This document shows positions 44,715 to 55,549 of a DNA stretch of 64,000 nucleotides, one piece after another (position 1 is the stretch's first letter; every line of letters starts with the position of its first letter). Below the pieces are notes generated by a model. It saw only the letters and a list, made by a program, of their open reading frames with translations. It was not told the origin of the DNA and did no database searches. The stretch is from Hordeum vulgare subsp. vulgare (Eukaryota; Streptophyta; Magnoliopsida; Poales; Poaceae): the NCBI RefSeq assembly GCF_904849725.1, contig NC_058519.1, forward strand, positions 575,825,669 through 575,889,668. Direction: 5' to 3'. The position numbers were made by a program, and so were the translations under genes.

Positions 44715-44833
44715 GGATGCGATCATACCAGCACTAAAGCACCGGATCCCATCAGAACTCCGAAGTTAAGCATGCTTGGGCGAGAGTAGTACTAGGATGG
44801 GTGACCTCCTGGGAAGTCCTCGTGTTGCATTCC
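44715..44833 (+). rRNA. 5S rRNA: 5S rRNA gene
   Basis: G58A. Unit 319 bp. Confidence 0.95.
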
Positions 44834-44958
44834 CCTTTTTAAATATATTTTTGCGCCACGTGACAAGGATGACGCGGGAGCGTGATCTATATGACCTCAT
44901 TTTCTTATTTTTGACGATTACTGTGTGACTTTTCCCACCGCGCTTGACACCCAACGAC

Positions 44959-44997
<39 letters not shown>

Positions 44998-45033
44998 GGG
45001 CAAGCATAAGGAACAAATAGATAGTTGCATGTC

Positions 45034-45152
45034 GGATGCGATCATACCAGCACTAAAGCACCGGATCCCATCAGAACTCCGAAGTTAAGCGTGCTTGGGC
45101 GAGAGTAGTACTAGGATGGGTGACCTCCTGGGAAGTCCTCGTGTTGCATTCC
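45034..45152 (+). rRNA. 5S rRNA: 5S rRNA gene
   Basis: Consensus. Unit 319 bp. Confidence 0.97.
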
Positions 45153-45277
45153 CCTTTTTAAATATATTTTTGCGCCACGTGACAAGGATGACGCGGGAGC
45201 GTGATCTATATGACCTCATTTTCTTATTTTTGACGATTACTGTGTGACTTTTCCCACCGCGCTTGACACCCAACGAC

Positions 45278-45316
<39 letters not shown>

Positions 45317-45352
45317 GGGCAAGCATAAGGAACAAATAGATAGTTGCATGTC

Positions 45353-45471
45353 GGATGCGATCATACCAGCACTAAAGCACCGGATCCCATCAGAACTCCG
45401 AAGTTAAGCGTGCTTGGGCGAGAGTAGTACTAGGATGGGTGACCTCCTGGGAAGTCCTCGTGTTGCATTCC
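45353..45471 (+). rRNA. 5S rRNA: 5S rRNA gene
   Basis: Consensus. Unit 301 bp. Confidence 0.97.
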
Positions 45472-45653
45472 CCTTTTTAAATATATTTTTGCGCCACGTG
45501 ACAAGGATGACGCGGGACCGTGATCTATATGACCTCATTTTCTTATTTTTGACGATTACTGTGTGACTTTTCCCACCGCGCTTGACACCCAACGACTAGT
45601 AGTAGTAGTAGTAGTAGGGGCAAGCATAAGGAACAAATAGATAGTTGCATGTC

Positions 45654-45772
45654 GGATGCGATCATACCAGCACTAAAGCACCGGATCCCATCAGAACTCC
45701 GAAGTTAAGCGTGCTTGGGCGAGAGTAGTACTAGGATGGGTGACCTCCTGGGAAGTCCTCGTGTTGCATTCC
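45654..45772 (+). rRNA. 5S rRNA: 5S rRNA gene
   Basis: Consensus gene. Unit 301 bp; spacer GACGTGGGAACG. Confidence 0.97.
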
Positions 45773-45954
45773 CCTTTTTAAATATATTTTTGCGCCACGT
45801 GACAAGGATGACGTGGGAACGTGATCTATATGACCTCATTTTCTTATTTTTGACGATTACTGTGTGACTTTTCCCACCGCGCTTGACACCCAACGACTAG
45901 TAGTAGTAGTAGTAGTAGGGGCAAGCATAAGGAACAAATAGATAGTTGCATGTC

Positions 45955-46073
45955 GGATGCGATCATACCAGCACTAAAGCACCGGATCCCATCAGAACTC
46001 CGAAGTTAAGCGTGCTTGGGCGAGAGTAGTACTAGGATGGGTGACCTCCTGGGAAGTCCTCGTGTTGCATTCC
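45955..46073 (+). rRNA. 5S rRNA: 5S rRNA gene
   Basis: Consensus gene in the longest unit of the window (442 bp); spacer ACTGTGCGAC. Confidence 0.97.
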
Positions 46074-46396
<323 letters not shown>

Positions 46397-46515
46397 GGAT
46401 GCGATCATACCAGCACTAAAGCACCGGATCCCATCAGAACTCCGAAGTTAAGCGTGCTTGGGCGAGAGTAGTACTAGGATGGGTGACCTCCTGGGAAGTC
46501 CTCGTGTTGCATTCC
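46397..46515 (+). rRNA. 5S rRNA: 5S rRNA gene
   Basis: Consensus gene. Unit 300 bp; spacer TTTGGCGATT. Confidence 0.97.
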
Positions 46516-46696
46516 CCTTTTTAAATATATTTTTGCGCCACGTGACAAGGATGACGCGGGACCGTGATCTATATGACCTCATTTTCTTATTTTTGGCGAT
46601 TACTGTGTGACTTTTCCCACCGCGCTTGACACCCAACGACTAATAGTAGTAGTAGTAGTAGGGCAAGCATAAGGAACAAATAGATAGTTGCATGTC

Positions 46697-46815
46697 GGAT
46701 GCGATCATACCAGCACTAAAGCACCGGATCCCATCAGAACTCCGAAGTTAAGCGTGCTTGGGCGAGAGTAGTACTAGGATGGGTGACCTCCTGGGAAGTC
46801 CTCGTGTTGCATTCC
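46697..46815 (+). rRNA. 5S rRNA: 5S rRNA gene
   Basis: Consensus. First of four 322-bp monomers with CATTTTTTTATT and CCCACTGCGC spacer markers. Confidence 0.97.
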
Positions 46816-46940
46816 CCTTTTTAAATATATTTTTGCGCCACGTGACAAGGATGACGCGGGAGCGTGATCTATATGACCTCATTTTTTTATTTTTGACGAT
46901 TACTGTGTGACTTTTCCCACTGCGCTTGACACCCAACGAC

Positions 46941-46982
<42 letters not shown>

Positions 46983-47018
46983 GGGCAAGCATAAGGAACA
47001 AATAGATAGTTGCATGTC

Positions 47019-47137
47019 GGATGCGATCATACCAGCATTAAAGCACCGGATCCCATCAGAACTCCGAAGTTAAGCGTGCTTGGGCGAGAGTAGTACTAGG
47101 ATGGGTGACCTCCTGGGAAGTCCTCGTGTTGCATTCC
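47019..47137 (+). rRNA. 5S rRNA: 5S rRNA gene
   Basis: C20T. Second 322-bp monomer, GGGAGCG spacer. Confidence 0.96.
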
Positions 47138-47262
47138 CCTTTTTAAATATATTTTTGCGCCACGTGACAAGGATGACGCGGGAGCGTGATCTATATGACC
47201 TCATTTTTTTATTTTTGACGATTACTGTGTGACTTTTCCCACTGCGCTTGACACCCAACGAC

Positions 47263-47304
<42 letters not shown>

Positions 47305-47340
47305 GGGCAAGCATAAGGAACAAATAGATAGTTGCATGTC

Positions 47341-47459
47341 GGATGCGATCATACCAGCACTAAAGCACCGGATCCCATCAGAACTCCGAAGTTAAGCGTG
47401 CTTGGGCGAGAGTAGTACTAGGATGGGTGACCTCCTGGGAAGTCCTCGTGTTGCATTCC
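47341..47459 (+). rRNA. 5S rRNA: 5S rRNA gene
   Basis: Consensus. Third 322-bp monomer, GGGACCG spacer and GATTAGTGTG. Confidence 0.97.
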
Positions 47460-47584
47460 CCTTTTTAAATATATTTTTGCGCCACGTGACAAGGATGACG
47501 CGGGACCGTGATCTATATGACCTCATTTTTTTATTTTTGACGATTAGTGTGTGACTTTTCCCACTGCGCTTGACACCCAACGAC

Positions 47585-47626
<42 letters not shown>

Positions 47627-47662
47627 GGGCAAGCATAAGGAACAAATAGATAGTTGCATGTC

Positions 47663-47781
47663 GGATGCGATCATACCAGCACTAAAGCACCGGATCCCAT
47701 CAGAACTCCGAAGTTAAGCGTGCTTGGGCGAGAGTAGTACTAGGATGGGTGACCTCCTGGGAAGTCCTCGTGTTGCATTCC
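47663..47781 (+). rRNA. 5S rRNA: 5S rRNA gene
   Basis: Consensus. Fourth 322-bp monomer, GGGACCG spacer. Confidence 0.97.
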
Positions 47782-47906
47782 CCTTTTTAAATATATTTTT
47801 GCGCCACGTGACAAGGATGACGCGGGACCGTGATCTATATGACCTCATTTTTTTATTTTTGACGATTACTGTGTGACTTTTCCCACTGCGCTTGACACCC
47901 AACGAC

Positions 47907-47948
<42 letters not shown>

Positions 47949-47984
47949 GGGCAAGCATAAGGAACAAATAGATAGTTGCATGTC

Positions 47985-48103
47985 GGATGCGATCATACCA
48001 GCACTAAAGCACCGGATCCCATCAGAACTCCGAAGTTAAGCGTGCTTGGGCGAGAGTAGTACTAGGATGGGTGACCTCCTGGGAAGTCCTCGTGTTGCAT
48101 TCC
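47985..48103 (+). rRNA. 5S rRNA: 5S rRNA gene
   Basis: Consensus. Unit 382 bp with (TAG)34; lacks the 322-bp monomer markers. Confidence 0.97.
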
Positions 48104-48228
48104 CCTTTTTAAATATATTTTTGCGCCACGTGACAAGGATGACGCGGGACCGTGATCTATATGACCTCATTTTCTTATTTTTGACGATTACTGTGTGACT
48201 TTTCCCACCGCGCTTGACACCCAACGAC

Positions 48229-48330
<102 letters not shown>

Positions 48331-48366
48331 GGGCAAGCATAAGGAACAAATAGATAGTTGCATGTC

Positions 48367-48485
48367 GGATGCGATCATACCAGCACTAAAGCACCGGATC
48401 CCATCAGAACTCCGAAGTTAAGCGTGCTTGGGCGAGAGTAGTACTAGGATGGGTGACCTCCTGGGAAGTCCTCGTGTTGCATTCC
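48367..48485 (+). rRNA. 5S rRNA: 5S rRNA gene, terminator deleted
   Basis: Gene body is consensus, but about 62 bp of spacer directly after it are gone, including both T5 runs and CACGTG. The next T runs (TTTT and TTTTT in TCATTTTCTTATTTTTG) lie about 6-18 bp downstream, so a slightly different 3' trailer is expected. Unit 293 bp. Confidence 0.94.
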
Positions 48486-48548
48486 CTCATTTTCTTATTT
48501 TTGACGATTACAGTGTGACTTTTCCCACCGCGCTTGACACCCAACGAC

Positions 48549-48554
48549 TAGTAC

Positions 48555-48607
<53 letters not shown>

Positions 48608-48623
48608 CTGGTAGTACTAGTAG
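48549..48623 (+). repeat. Compound TAG tract with TAC/TGG triplets
   Basis: Starts TAGTACTAG and ends with TACTGGTAGTACTAGTAG. The same end motif appears in the tract at 49247-49387. Confidence 0.9.
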
Positions 48624-48659
48624 GGGCAAGCATAAGGAACAAATAGATTGTTGCAAGTC

Positions 48660-48778
48660 GGATGCGATCATACCAGCACTAAAGCACCGGATCCCATCAG
48701 AACTCCGAAGTTAAGCATGCTTGGGCGAGAGTAGTACTAGGATGGGTGACCTCGTGGGAAGTCCTCGTGTTGCATTCC
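48660..48778 (+). rRNA. 5S rRNA: 5S rRNA gene
   Basis: G58A and C95G; flank GATTGTTGCAAGTC. Unit 343 bp. Confidence 0.94.
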
Positions 48779-48926
48779 CCTTTTTAAATATATTTTTGCG
48801 CCACGTGACAAGGATGACGCGGGAACGTGATCTATATGACCTCATTTTCTTATTTTTGACGATTACTGTGTGACTTTTCCCACCGCGCTTGACACCCAAC
48901 GACTAGTAGTAGTAGTAGTAGTAGTT

Positions 48927-48966
<40 letters not shown>

Positions 48967-49002
48967 GGGCAAGCATAAGGAACAAATAGATAGTTGCATG
49001 TC

Positions 49003-49121
49003 GGATGCGATCATACCAGCACTAAAGCACCGGATCCCATCAGAACTCTGAAGTTAAGCGTGCTTGGGCGAGAGTAGTACTAGGATGGGTGACCTCCTGG
49101 GAAGTCCTCGTGTTGCATTCC
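49003..49121 (+). rRNA. 5S rRNA: 5S rRNA gene
   Basis: C47T. Unit 420 bp with a compound TAG tract. Confidence 0.95.
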
Positions 49122-49246
49122 CCTTTTTAAATATATTTTTGCGCCACGTGACAAGGATGACGCGGGACCGTGATCTATATGACCTCATTTTCTTATTTTT
49201 GACGATTACAATGTGACTTTTCCCACCGCGCTTGACACCCAACGAC

Positions 49247-49312
<66 letters not shown>

Positions 49313-49325
49313 CACTGGTAGTACC

Positions 49326-49371
<46 letters not shown>

Positions 49372-49422
49372 CTGGTAGTACTAGTAGGGCAAGCATAAGG
49401 AACAAATAGATTGTTGCATGTC
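49122..49422 (+). repeat. 301-bp spacer with compound TAG tract
   Basis: The tract (49247-49387, 141 bp) is a mosaic: TAG run, AGCACTGGTAGTACCAG, a second TAG run, then TACTGGTAGTACTAGTAG. No gene in this stretch. Confidence 0.92.
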
Positions 49423-49541
49423 GGATGCGATCATACCAGCACTAAAGCACCGGATCCCATCAGAACTCCGAAGTTAAGCGTGTTTGGGCGAGAGTAGTAC
49501 TAGGATGGGTGACCTCCTCGGAAGTCCTCGTGTTGCATTCC
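49423..49541 (+). rRNA. 5S rRNA: 5S rRNA gene
   Basis: C61T and G97C; flank GATTGTTGC. Unit 304 bp. Confidence 0.94.
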
Positions 49542-49726
49542 CCTTTTTAAATATATTTTTGCGCCACGTGACAAGGATGACGCGGGAGCGTGATCTATAT
49601 GACCTCATTTTCTTATTTTTGACGATTACTGTGTGACTTTTCCCACCGCGCTTGACACCCAACGACTAGTAGTAGTAGTAGTAGTAGTAGGGGCAAGCAT
49701 AAGGAACAAATAGATAGTTGCATGTC

Positions 49727-49760
49727 GGATGCGATCATACCAGTCCTCGTGTTGCATTCC
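49727..49760 (+). pseudogene. 5S rRNA: 5S pseudogene, 85-nt internal deletion
   Basis: First about 17 nt of the gene (to ACCAG) are joined directly to the last about 17 nt (TCCTCGTG onward). The whole internal control region is lost, so it should not be transcribed. The junction has AG microhomology (CCAG / GAAG). Unit 216 bp, the shortest here. Confidence 0.93.
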
Positions 49761-49942
49761 CCTTTTTAAATATATTTTTGCGCCACGTGACAAGGATGAC
49801 GCGGGACCGTGATCTATATGACCTCATTTTCTTATTTTTGACGATTACTGTGTGACTTTTCCCACCGCGCTTGACACCCAACGACTAGTAGTAGTAGTAG
49901 TAGTAGGGGCAAGCATAAGGAACAAATAGATAGTTGCATGTC

Positions 49943-50061
49943 GGATGCGATCATACCAGCACTAAAGCACTGGATCCCATCAGAACTCCGAAGTTAAGCG
50001 TGCTTGGGCGAGAGTAGTACTAGGATGTGTGACCTCGTGGGAAGTCCTTGTGTTGCATTCC
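49943..50061 (+). rRNA. 5S rRNA: 5S rRNA gene
   Basis: C29T, G86T, C95G and C107T. Unit 316 bp. Confidence 0.92.
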
Positions 50062-50186
50062 CCTTTTTAAATATATTTTTGCGCCACGTGACAAGGATGA
50101 CGCGGGAGCGTGATCTATATGACCTCATTTTCTTATTTTTGACGATTACTGTGTGACTTTTCCCACCGCGCTTGACACCCAACGAC

Positions 50187-50222
<36 letters not shown>

Positions 50223-50258
50223 GGGCAAGCATAAGGAACAAATAGATAGTTGCATGTC

Positions 50259-50377
50259 GGATGCGATCATACCAGCATTAAAGCACCGGATCCCATCAGA
50301 ACTCCGAAGTTAAGCGTGCTTGGGCGAGAGTAGTACTAGGATGGGTGACCTCCTGGGAAGTCCTCGTGTTGCATTCC
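50259..50377 (+). rRNA. 5S rRNA: 5S rRNA gene
   Basis: C20T. Unit 340 bp; tract has a TAC triplet; spacer GATTACAGTG. Confidence 0.95.
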
Positions 50378-50520
50378 CCTTTTTAAATATATTTTTGCGC
50401 CACGTGACAAGGATGACGCGGGACCGTGATCTATATGACCTCATTTTCTTATTTTTGACGATTACAGTGTGACTTTTCCCACCGCGCTTGACACCCAACG
50501 ACTAGTAGTAGTAGTAGTAC

Positions 50521-50562
<42 letters not shown>

Positions 50563-50598
50563 GGGCAAGCATAAGGAACAAATAGATAGTTGCATGTC

Positions 50599-50717
50599 GG
50601 ATGCGATCATACCAGCACTAAAGCACCGAATCCCATCAGAACTCCGAAGTTAAGCGTGCTTGGGCGAGAGAAGTACTAGGATGGGTGACCTCCTGGGAAG
50701 TCCTCGTGTTGCATTCC
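50599..50717 (+). rRNA. 5S rRNA: 5S rRNA gene
   Basis: G31A (loses GGATCC) and T73A. Unit 301 bp. Confidence 0.94.
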
Positions 50718-50899
50718 CCTTTTTAAATATATTTTTGCGCCACGTGACAAGGATGACGCGGGAGCGTGATCTATATGACCTCATTTTCTTATTTTTGACG
50801 ATTACTGTGTGACTTTTCCCACCGCGCTTGACACCCAACGACTAGTAGTAGTAGTAGTAGTAGGGGCAAGCATAAAGAACAAATAGATAGTAGCATGTC

Positions 50900-51018
50900 G
50901 GATGCGATCATACCAGCACTAAAGCACCGGATCCCATCAGAACTACGAAGTTAAGCGTGCTTGGGCGAGAGTAGTACTAGGATGGGTGACCTCCTGGGAA
51001 GTCCTTGTGTTGCATTCC
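50900..51018 (+). rRNA. 5S rRNA: 5S rRNA gene
   Basis: C46A and C107T; flank CATAAAG and GATAGTAGC. Unit 310 bp. Confidence 0.94.
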
Positions 51019-51209
51019 CCTTTTTAAATATATTTTTGCGCCACGTGACAAGGATGACGCGGGAGCGTGATCTATATGACCTCATTTTCTTATTTTTGAC
51101 GATTACTGTGTGACTTTTCCCACCGCGCTTGACACCCAACGACTAGTAGTAGTAGTAGTAGTAGTAGTAGTAGGGGCAAGCATAAGGAACAAATAGATAG
51201 TTGCATGTC

Positions 51210-51328
51210 GGATGTGATCATACCAGCACTAAAGCACCGGATCCCATCAGAACTCCGAAGTTAAGCGTGCTTGGGCGAGAGTAGTACTAGGATGGGTGAC
51301 CTCCTAGGAAGTCCTCGTGTTGCATTCC
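51210..51328 (+). rRNA. 5S rRNA: 5S rRNA gene
   Basis: C6T and G97A, identical to 52121. Unit 301 bp; spacer CTATGTGACC. Confidence 0.94.
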
Positions 51329-51510
51329 CCTTTTTAAATATATTTTTGCGCCACGTGACAAGGATGACGCGGGAGCGTGATCTATGTGACCTCATTTTCT
51401 TATTTTTGACGATTACTGTGTGACTTTTCCCACCACGCTTGACACCCAACGACTAGTAGTAGTAGTAGTAGTAGGGGCAAGCATAAGGAACAAATAGATA
51501 GTTGCATGTC

Positions 51511-51628
51511 GGATGCGATCATACCAGCACTAAAGCACCGGATCCCATCAGAACTCCGAAGTTAAGCGTGCTTGGGCAAGAGTAGTACTAGGATGGGTGA
51601 CCTCCTGGAAGTCCTCGTGTTGCATTCC
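51511..51628 (+). rRNA. 5S rRNA: 5S rRNA gene, 1-nt deletion
   Basis: G68A and one G lost at 97-99. Unit 303 bp. Confidence 0.91.
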
Positions 51629-51813
51629 CCTTTTTAAATATATTTTTGCGCCACGTGACAAGGATGACGCGGGACCGTGATCTATATGACCTCATTTTCT
51701 TATTTTTGACGATTACTGTGTGACTTTTCCCACCGCGCTTGACACCCAACGACTAGTAGTAGTAGTAGTAGTAGTAGGGGCAAGCATAAGGAACAAATAG
51801 ATAGTTGCATGTC

Positions 51814-51932
51814 GGATGCGATCATACCAGCACTAAAGCACTGGATCCCATCAGAACTCCGAAGTTAAGCGTGCTTGGGCGAGAGTAGTACTAGGATGGG
51901 TGACCTCCTGGGAAGTCCTCGTGTTGCATTCC
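51814..51932 (+). rRNA. 5S rRNA: 5S rRNA gene
   Basis: C29T. Unit 307 bp; spacer GGGACCATG. Confidence 0.95.
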
Positions 51933-52120
51933 CCTTTTTAAATATATTTTTGCGCCACGTGACAAGGATGACGCGGGACCATGATCTATATGACCTCATT
52001 TTCTTATTTTTGACGATTACTGTGTGACTTTTCCCACCGCGCTTGACACCCAACGACTAGTAGTAGTAGTAGTAGTAGTAGTAGGGGCAAGCATAAGGAA
52101 CAAATAGATAGTTGCATGTC

Positions 52121-52239
52121 GGATGTGATCATACCAGCACTAAAGCACCGGATCCCATCAGAACTCCGAAGTTAAGCGTGCTTGGGCGAGAGTAGTACTA
52201 GGATGGGTGACCTCCTAGGAAGTCCTCGTGTTGCATTCC
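52121..52239 (+). rRNA. 5S rRNA: 5S rRNA gene
   Basis: C6T and G97A. Unit 304 bp; CTATGTGACC spacer. Confidence 0.94.
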
Positions 52240-52424
52240 CCTTTTTAAATATATTTTTGCGCCACGTGACAAGGATGACGCGGGAGCGTGATCTATGTGA
52301 CCTCATTTTCTTATTTTTGACGATTACTGTGTGACTTTTCCCACCGCGCTTGACACCCAACGACTAGTAGTAGTAGTAGTAGTAGTAGGGGCAAGAATAA
52401 GGAACAAATAGATAGTTGCATGTC

Positions 52425-52542
52425 GGATGCGATCATACCAGCACTAAAGCACCGGATCCCATCAGAACTCCGAAGTTAAGCGTGCTTGGGCGAGAGTAGT
52501 ACTAGGATGGGTGACCTCCTGGAAGTCCTCGTGTTGCATTCC
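52425..52542 (+). rRNA. 5S rRNA: 5S rRNA gene, 1-nt deletion
   Basis: One G lost at 97-99; flank GCAAGAATAAGG. Unit 306 bp. Confidence 0.91.
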
Positions 52543-52730
52543 CCTTTTTAAATATATTTTTGCGCCACGTGACAAGGATGACGCGGGACCGTGATCTATA
52601 TGACCTCATTTTCTTATTTTTGACGATTACTGTGTGACTTTTCCCACCGCGCTTGACACCCAACGACTAGTAGTAGTAGTAGTAGTAGTAGTAGGGGCAA
52701 GCATAAGGAACAAATAGATAGTTGCATGTC

Positions 52731-52849
52731 GGATGCGATCATACCAGCACTAAAGCACTGGATCCCATCAGAACTCCGAAGTTAAGCGTGCTTGGGCGAG
52801 AGTACTACTAGGATGGGTGACCTCCTGGGAAGTCCTTGTGTTGCATTCC
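52731..52849 (+). rRNA. 5S rRNA: 5S rRNA gene
   Basis: C29T, G75C and C107T. Unit 313 bp. Confidence 0.93.
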
Positions 52850-53043
52850 CCTTTTTAAATATATTTTTGCGCCACGTGACAAGGATGACGCGGGAGCGTG
52901 ATCTATATGACCTCATTTTCTTATTTTTGACGATTATTGTGTGACTTTTTCCACCGCGCTTGACACCCAACGACTAGTGGTAGTAGTAGTAGTAGTAGTA
53001 GTAGTAGGGGCAAGCATAAGGAACAAATAGATAGTTGCATGTC

Positions 53044-53162
53044 GGATGCGATCATACCAGCACTAAAGCACCGGATCCCATCAGAACTCCGAAGTTAAGC
53101 GTGCTTGGGCGAGAGTAGTACTAGGATGGGTGACCTCCTCGGAAGTCCTCGTGTTGCATTCC
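53044..53162 (+). rRNA. 5S rRNA: 5S rRNA gene
   Basis: G97C. Unit 322 bp; spacer GCGGAACCG and GATTACAGTG. Confidence 0.95.
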
Positions 53163-53287
53163 CCTTTTTAAATATATTTTTGCGCCACGTGACAAGGATG
53201 ACGCGGAACCGTGATCTATATGACCTCATTTTCTTATTTTTGACGATTACAGTGTGACTTTTCCCACCGCGCTTGACACCCAACGAC

Positions 53288-53329
<42 letters not shown>

Positions 53330-53365
53330 GGGCAAGCATAAGGAACAAATAGATAGTTGCATGTC

Positions 53366-53484
53366 GGATGCGATCATACCAGCACTAAAGCACCGAATCC
53401 AATCAGAACTCCAAAGTTAAGCGTGCTTGGGCGAGAGAAGTAATAGGATGGGTGACCTCCTGGGAAGTCCTCATGTTTCATTCC
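53366..53484 (+). rRNA. 5S rRNA: 5S rRNA gene, strongly diverged
   Basis: Seven changes: G31A, C36A, G48A, T73A, C78A, G108A, G113T, the most of any full-length copy. It shares G31A and T73A with 50599. Probably a decayed gene. Unit 313 bp. Confidence 0.88.
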
Positions 53485-53609
53485 CCTTTTTAAATATATT
53501 TTTGCGCCACGTGACAAGGATGACGCGGGAGCGTGATCTATATGACCTCATTTTCTTATTTTTGACGATTACTGTGTGACTTTTCCCACCGCGCTTGACA
53601 CCCAACGAC

Positions 53610-53642
<33 letters not shown>

Positions 53643-53678
53643 GGGCAAGCATAAGGAACAAATAGATAGTAGCATGTC

Positions 53679-53781
53679 GGATGCGATCATACCAGCACTA
53701 AAGCACCGGATTCCATCAGAACTACGAAGTTAAGCGTGCTTGGGCGAGAGTAGTACTAGGGAAGTCCTTGTGTTGCATTCC
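53679..53781 (+). pseudogene. 5S rRNA: 5S pseudogene, 16-nt deletion in box C
   Basis: ACTAGGGAAGTCC replaces the region from ACTAGGATGG to CTGGGAAGTCC, removing most of box C. AGG/GGG microhomology may have guided the loss. Also C34T, C46A and C107T. Unit 297 bp. Confidence 0.92.
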
Positions 53782-53906
53782 CCTTTTAAAATATATTTTT
53801 GCGCCACGTGACAAGGATGACGCGGGAGCGTGATCTATATGACCTCATTTTCTTATTTTTGACGATTACTATGTGACTTTTCCCACCGCGCTTGACACCC
53901 AACGAC

Positions 53907-53939
<33 letters not shown>

Positions 53940-53975
53940 GGGCAAGCATAAGGAACAAATAGATAGTTGCATGTT

Positions 53976-54094
53976 GGATGTAATCATACCAGCACTAAAG
54001 CACCGAATCCCATCAGAACTCCGAAGTTAAGCGTGCTTGGGGGAGAGTAGTACTAGGATGGGTGACCTCCTGGGAAGTCCTCGTGTTGCATTCC
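53976..54094 (+). rRNA. 5S rRNA: 5S rRNA gene, diverged
   Basis: C6T, G7A, G31A and C67G; -1 base T. Unit 304 bp. Confidence 0.9.
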
Positions 54095-54279
54095 CCTTTT
54101 TAAATATATTTTTGCGCCACGTGACAAGGATGACGCGGGAGCGTGATCTATATGACCTCATTTTCTTATTTTTGACGATTACTGTGTGACTTTTCCCACC
54201 GCGCTTGACACCCAACGACTAGTAGTAGTAGTAGTAGTAGTAGGGGCAAGCATAAGGAACAAATAGATAGTTGCATGTC

Positions 54280-54398
54280 GGATGCGATCATACCAGCACT
54301 AAAGCACCGGATCCCATCAGAACTCCGAAGTTAAGCGTGCTTGGGCGAGAGTAGTACTAGGATGGGTGACCTCCTGGGAAGTCCTCGTGTTGCATTCC
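54280..54398 (+). rRNA. 5S rRNA: 5S rRNA gene
   Basis: Consensus. Unit 343 bp; tract begins CAATAG and holds a GAG-type interruption. Confidence 0.97.
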
Positions 54399-54526
54399 CC
54401 TTTTTAAATATATTTTTGCGCCACGTGACAAGGATGACGCGGGACCGTGATCTATATGACCTCATTTTCTTATTTTTGACGATTACTGTGTGACTTTTCC
54501 CACCGCGCTTGACACCCAACGACCAA

Positions 54527-54568
<42 letters not shown>

Positions 54569-54622
54569 GAGTAGTAGTAGTAGTAGGGGAAAGCATAAGG
54601 AACAAATAGATAGTTGCATGTC

Positions 54623-54741
54623 GGATGCGATCATACCAGCACTAAAGCACCGGATCCCATCAGAACTCCGAAGTTAAGCGTGCTTGGGCGAGAGTAGTAC
54701 TAGGATGGGTGACCTCCTGGGAAGTCCTCGTGTTGCATTCC
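54623..54741 (+). rRNA. 5S rRNA: 5S rRNA gene
   Basis: Consensus gene. Unit 301 bp; spacer GGATAACGCGG. Confidence 0.97.
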
Positions 54742-54923
54742 CCTTTTTAAATATATTTTTGCGCCACGTGACAAGGATAACGCGGGAGCGTGATCTATAT
54801 GACCTCATTTTCTTATTTTTGACGATTACTGTGTGACTTTTCCCACCGCGCTTGACACCCAACGACTAGTAGTAGTAGTAGTAGTAGGGGCAAGCATAAG
54901 GAACAAATAGATAGTTGCATGTC

Positions 54924-55042
54924 GGATGCGATCATACCAGCACTAAAGCACCGGATCCCATCAGAACTCCGAAGTTAAGCGTGCTTGGGCGAGAGTAGTA
55001 CTAGGATGGGTGACCTCCTCGGAAGTCCTTGTGTTGCATTCC
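54924..55042 (+). rRNA. 5S rRNA: 5S rRNA gene (trimer type A)
   Basis: G97C and C107T. Spacer markers GATCACTG, CTTGAAACCC and a TGG triplet in the tract. Unit 316 bp. Confidence 0.95.
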
Positions 55043-55239
55043 CCTTTTTAAATATATTTTTGCGCCACGTGACAAGGATGACGCGGGAGCGTGATCTATA
55101 TGACCTCATTTTCTTATTTTTGACGATCACTGTGTGACTTTTCCCACCGCGCTTGAAACCCAACGACTAGTAGTAGTAGTGGTAGTAGTAGTAGTAGTAG
55201 TAGGGGCAAGCATAAGGAACAAATAGATAGTTGCATGTC

Positions 55240-55358
55240 GGATGCGATCATACCAGCACTAAAGCACCGGATCCCATCAGAACTCCGAAGTTAACCGTGC
55301 TTGGGCGAGAGTAGTACTAGGATGGGTGACCTCCTGGGAAGTCCTCGTGTTGCATTCC
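55240..55358 (+). rRNA. 5S rRNA: 5S rRNA gene (trimer type B)
   Basis: G56C in box A (GTTAACCG). Unit 310 bp; spacer ATATATATTTG. Confidence 0.94.
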
Positions 55359-55549
55359 CCTTTTTAAATATATATTTGCGCCACGTGACAAGGATGACGC
55401 GGGACCGTGATCTATATGACCTCATTTTCTTATTTTTGACGATTACTGTGTGACTTTTCCCACCGCGCTTGACACCCAACGACTAGTAGTAGTAGTAGTA
55501 GTAGTAGTAGTAGGGGCAAGCATAAGGAACAAATAGATAGTTGCATGTC

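Larger units (their letters stand above)
43525..45352 (+). repeat. Six-unit tandem duplication (1.82 kb), copy 2
   Basis: Unit lengths 292/303/292/303/319/319. Shares G41A+A54T with GATAATTGC flank and the CCCAATGACACGTAG junction with copy 1. Confidence 0.9.
46697..47984 (+). repeat. Four identical-length 322-bp monomers
   Basis: Consecutive units with the same TAG length and the private spacer markers CATTTTTTTATT and CCCACTGCGC. A local single-unit amplification. Confidence 0.92.
51210..53043 (+). repeat. Three-unit module in tandem (two copies)
   Basis: Order C6T+G97A, then delG, then C29T, repeated at 51210 and 52121 with offsets 911-917 bp. Confidence 0.88.

Noticed and set aside
48549..48623. 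Short inverted repeats such as AGTACTAGT as a possible hairpin or site
   Set aside because: They arise from TAC/TAG triplet mixtures in a low-complexity tract; no stable or conserved structure is supported.
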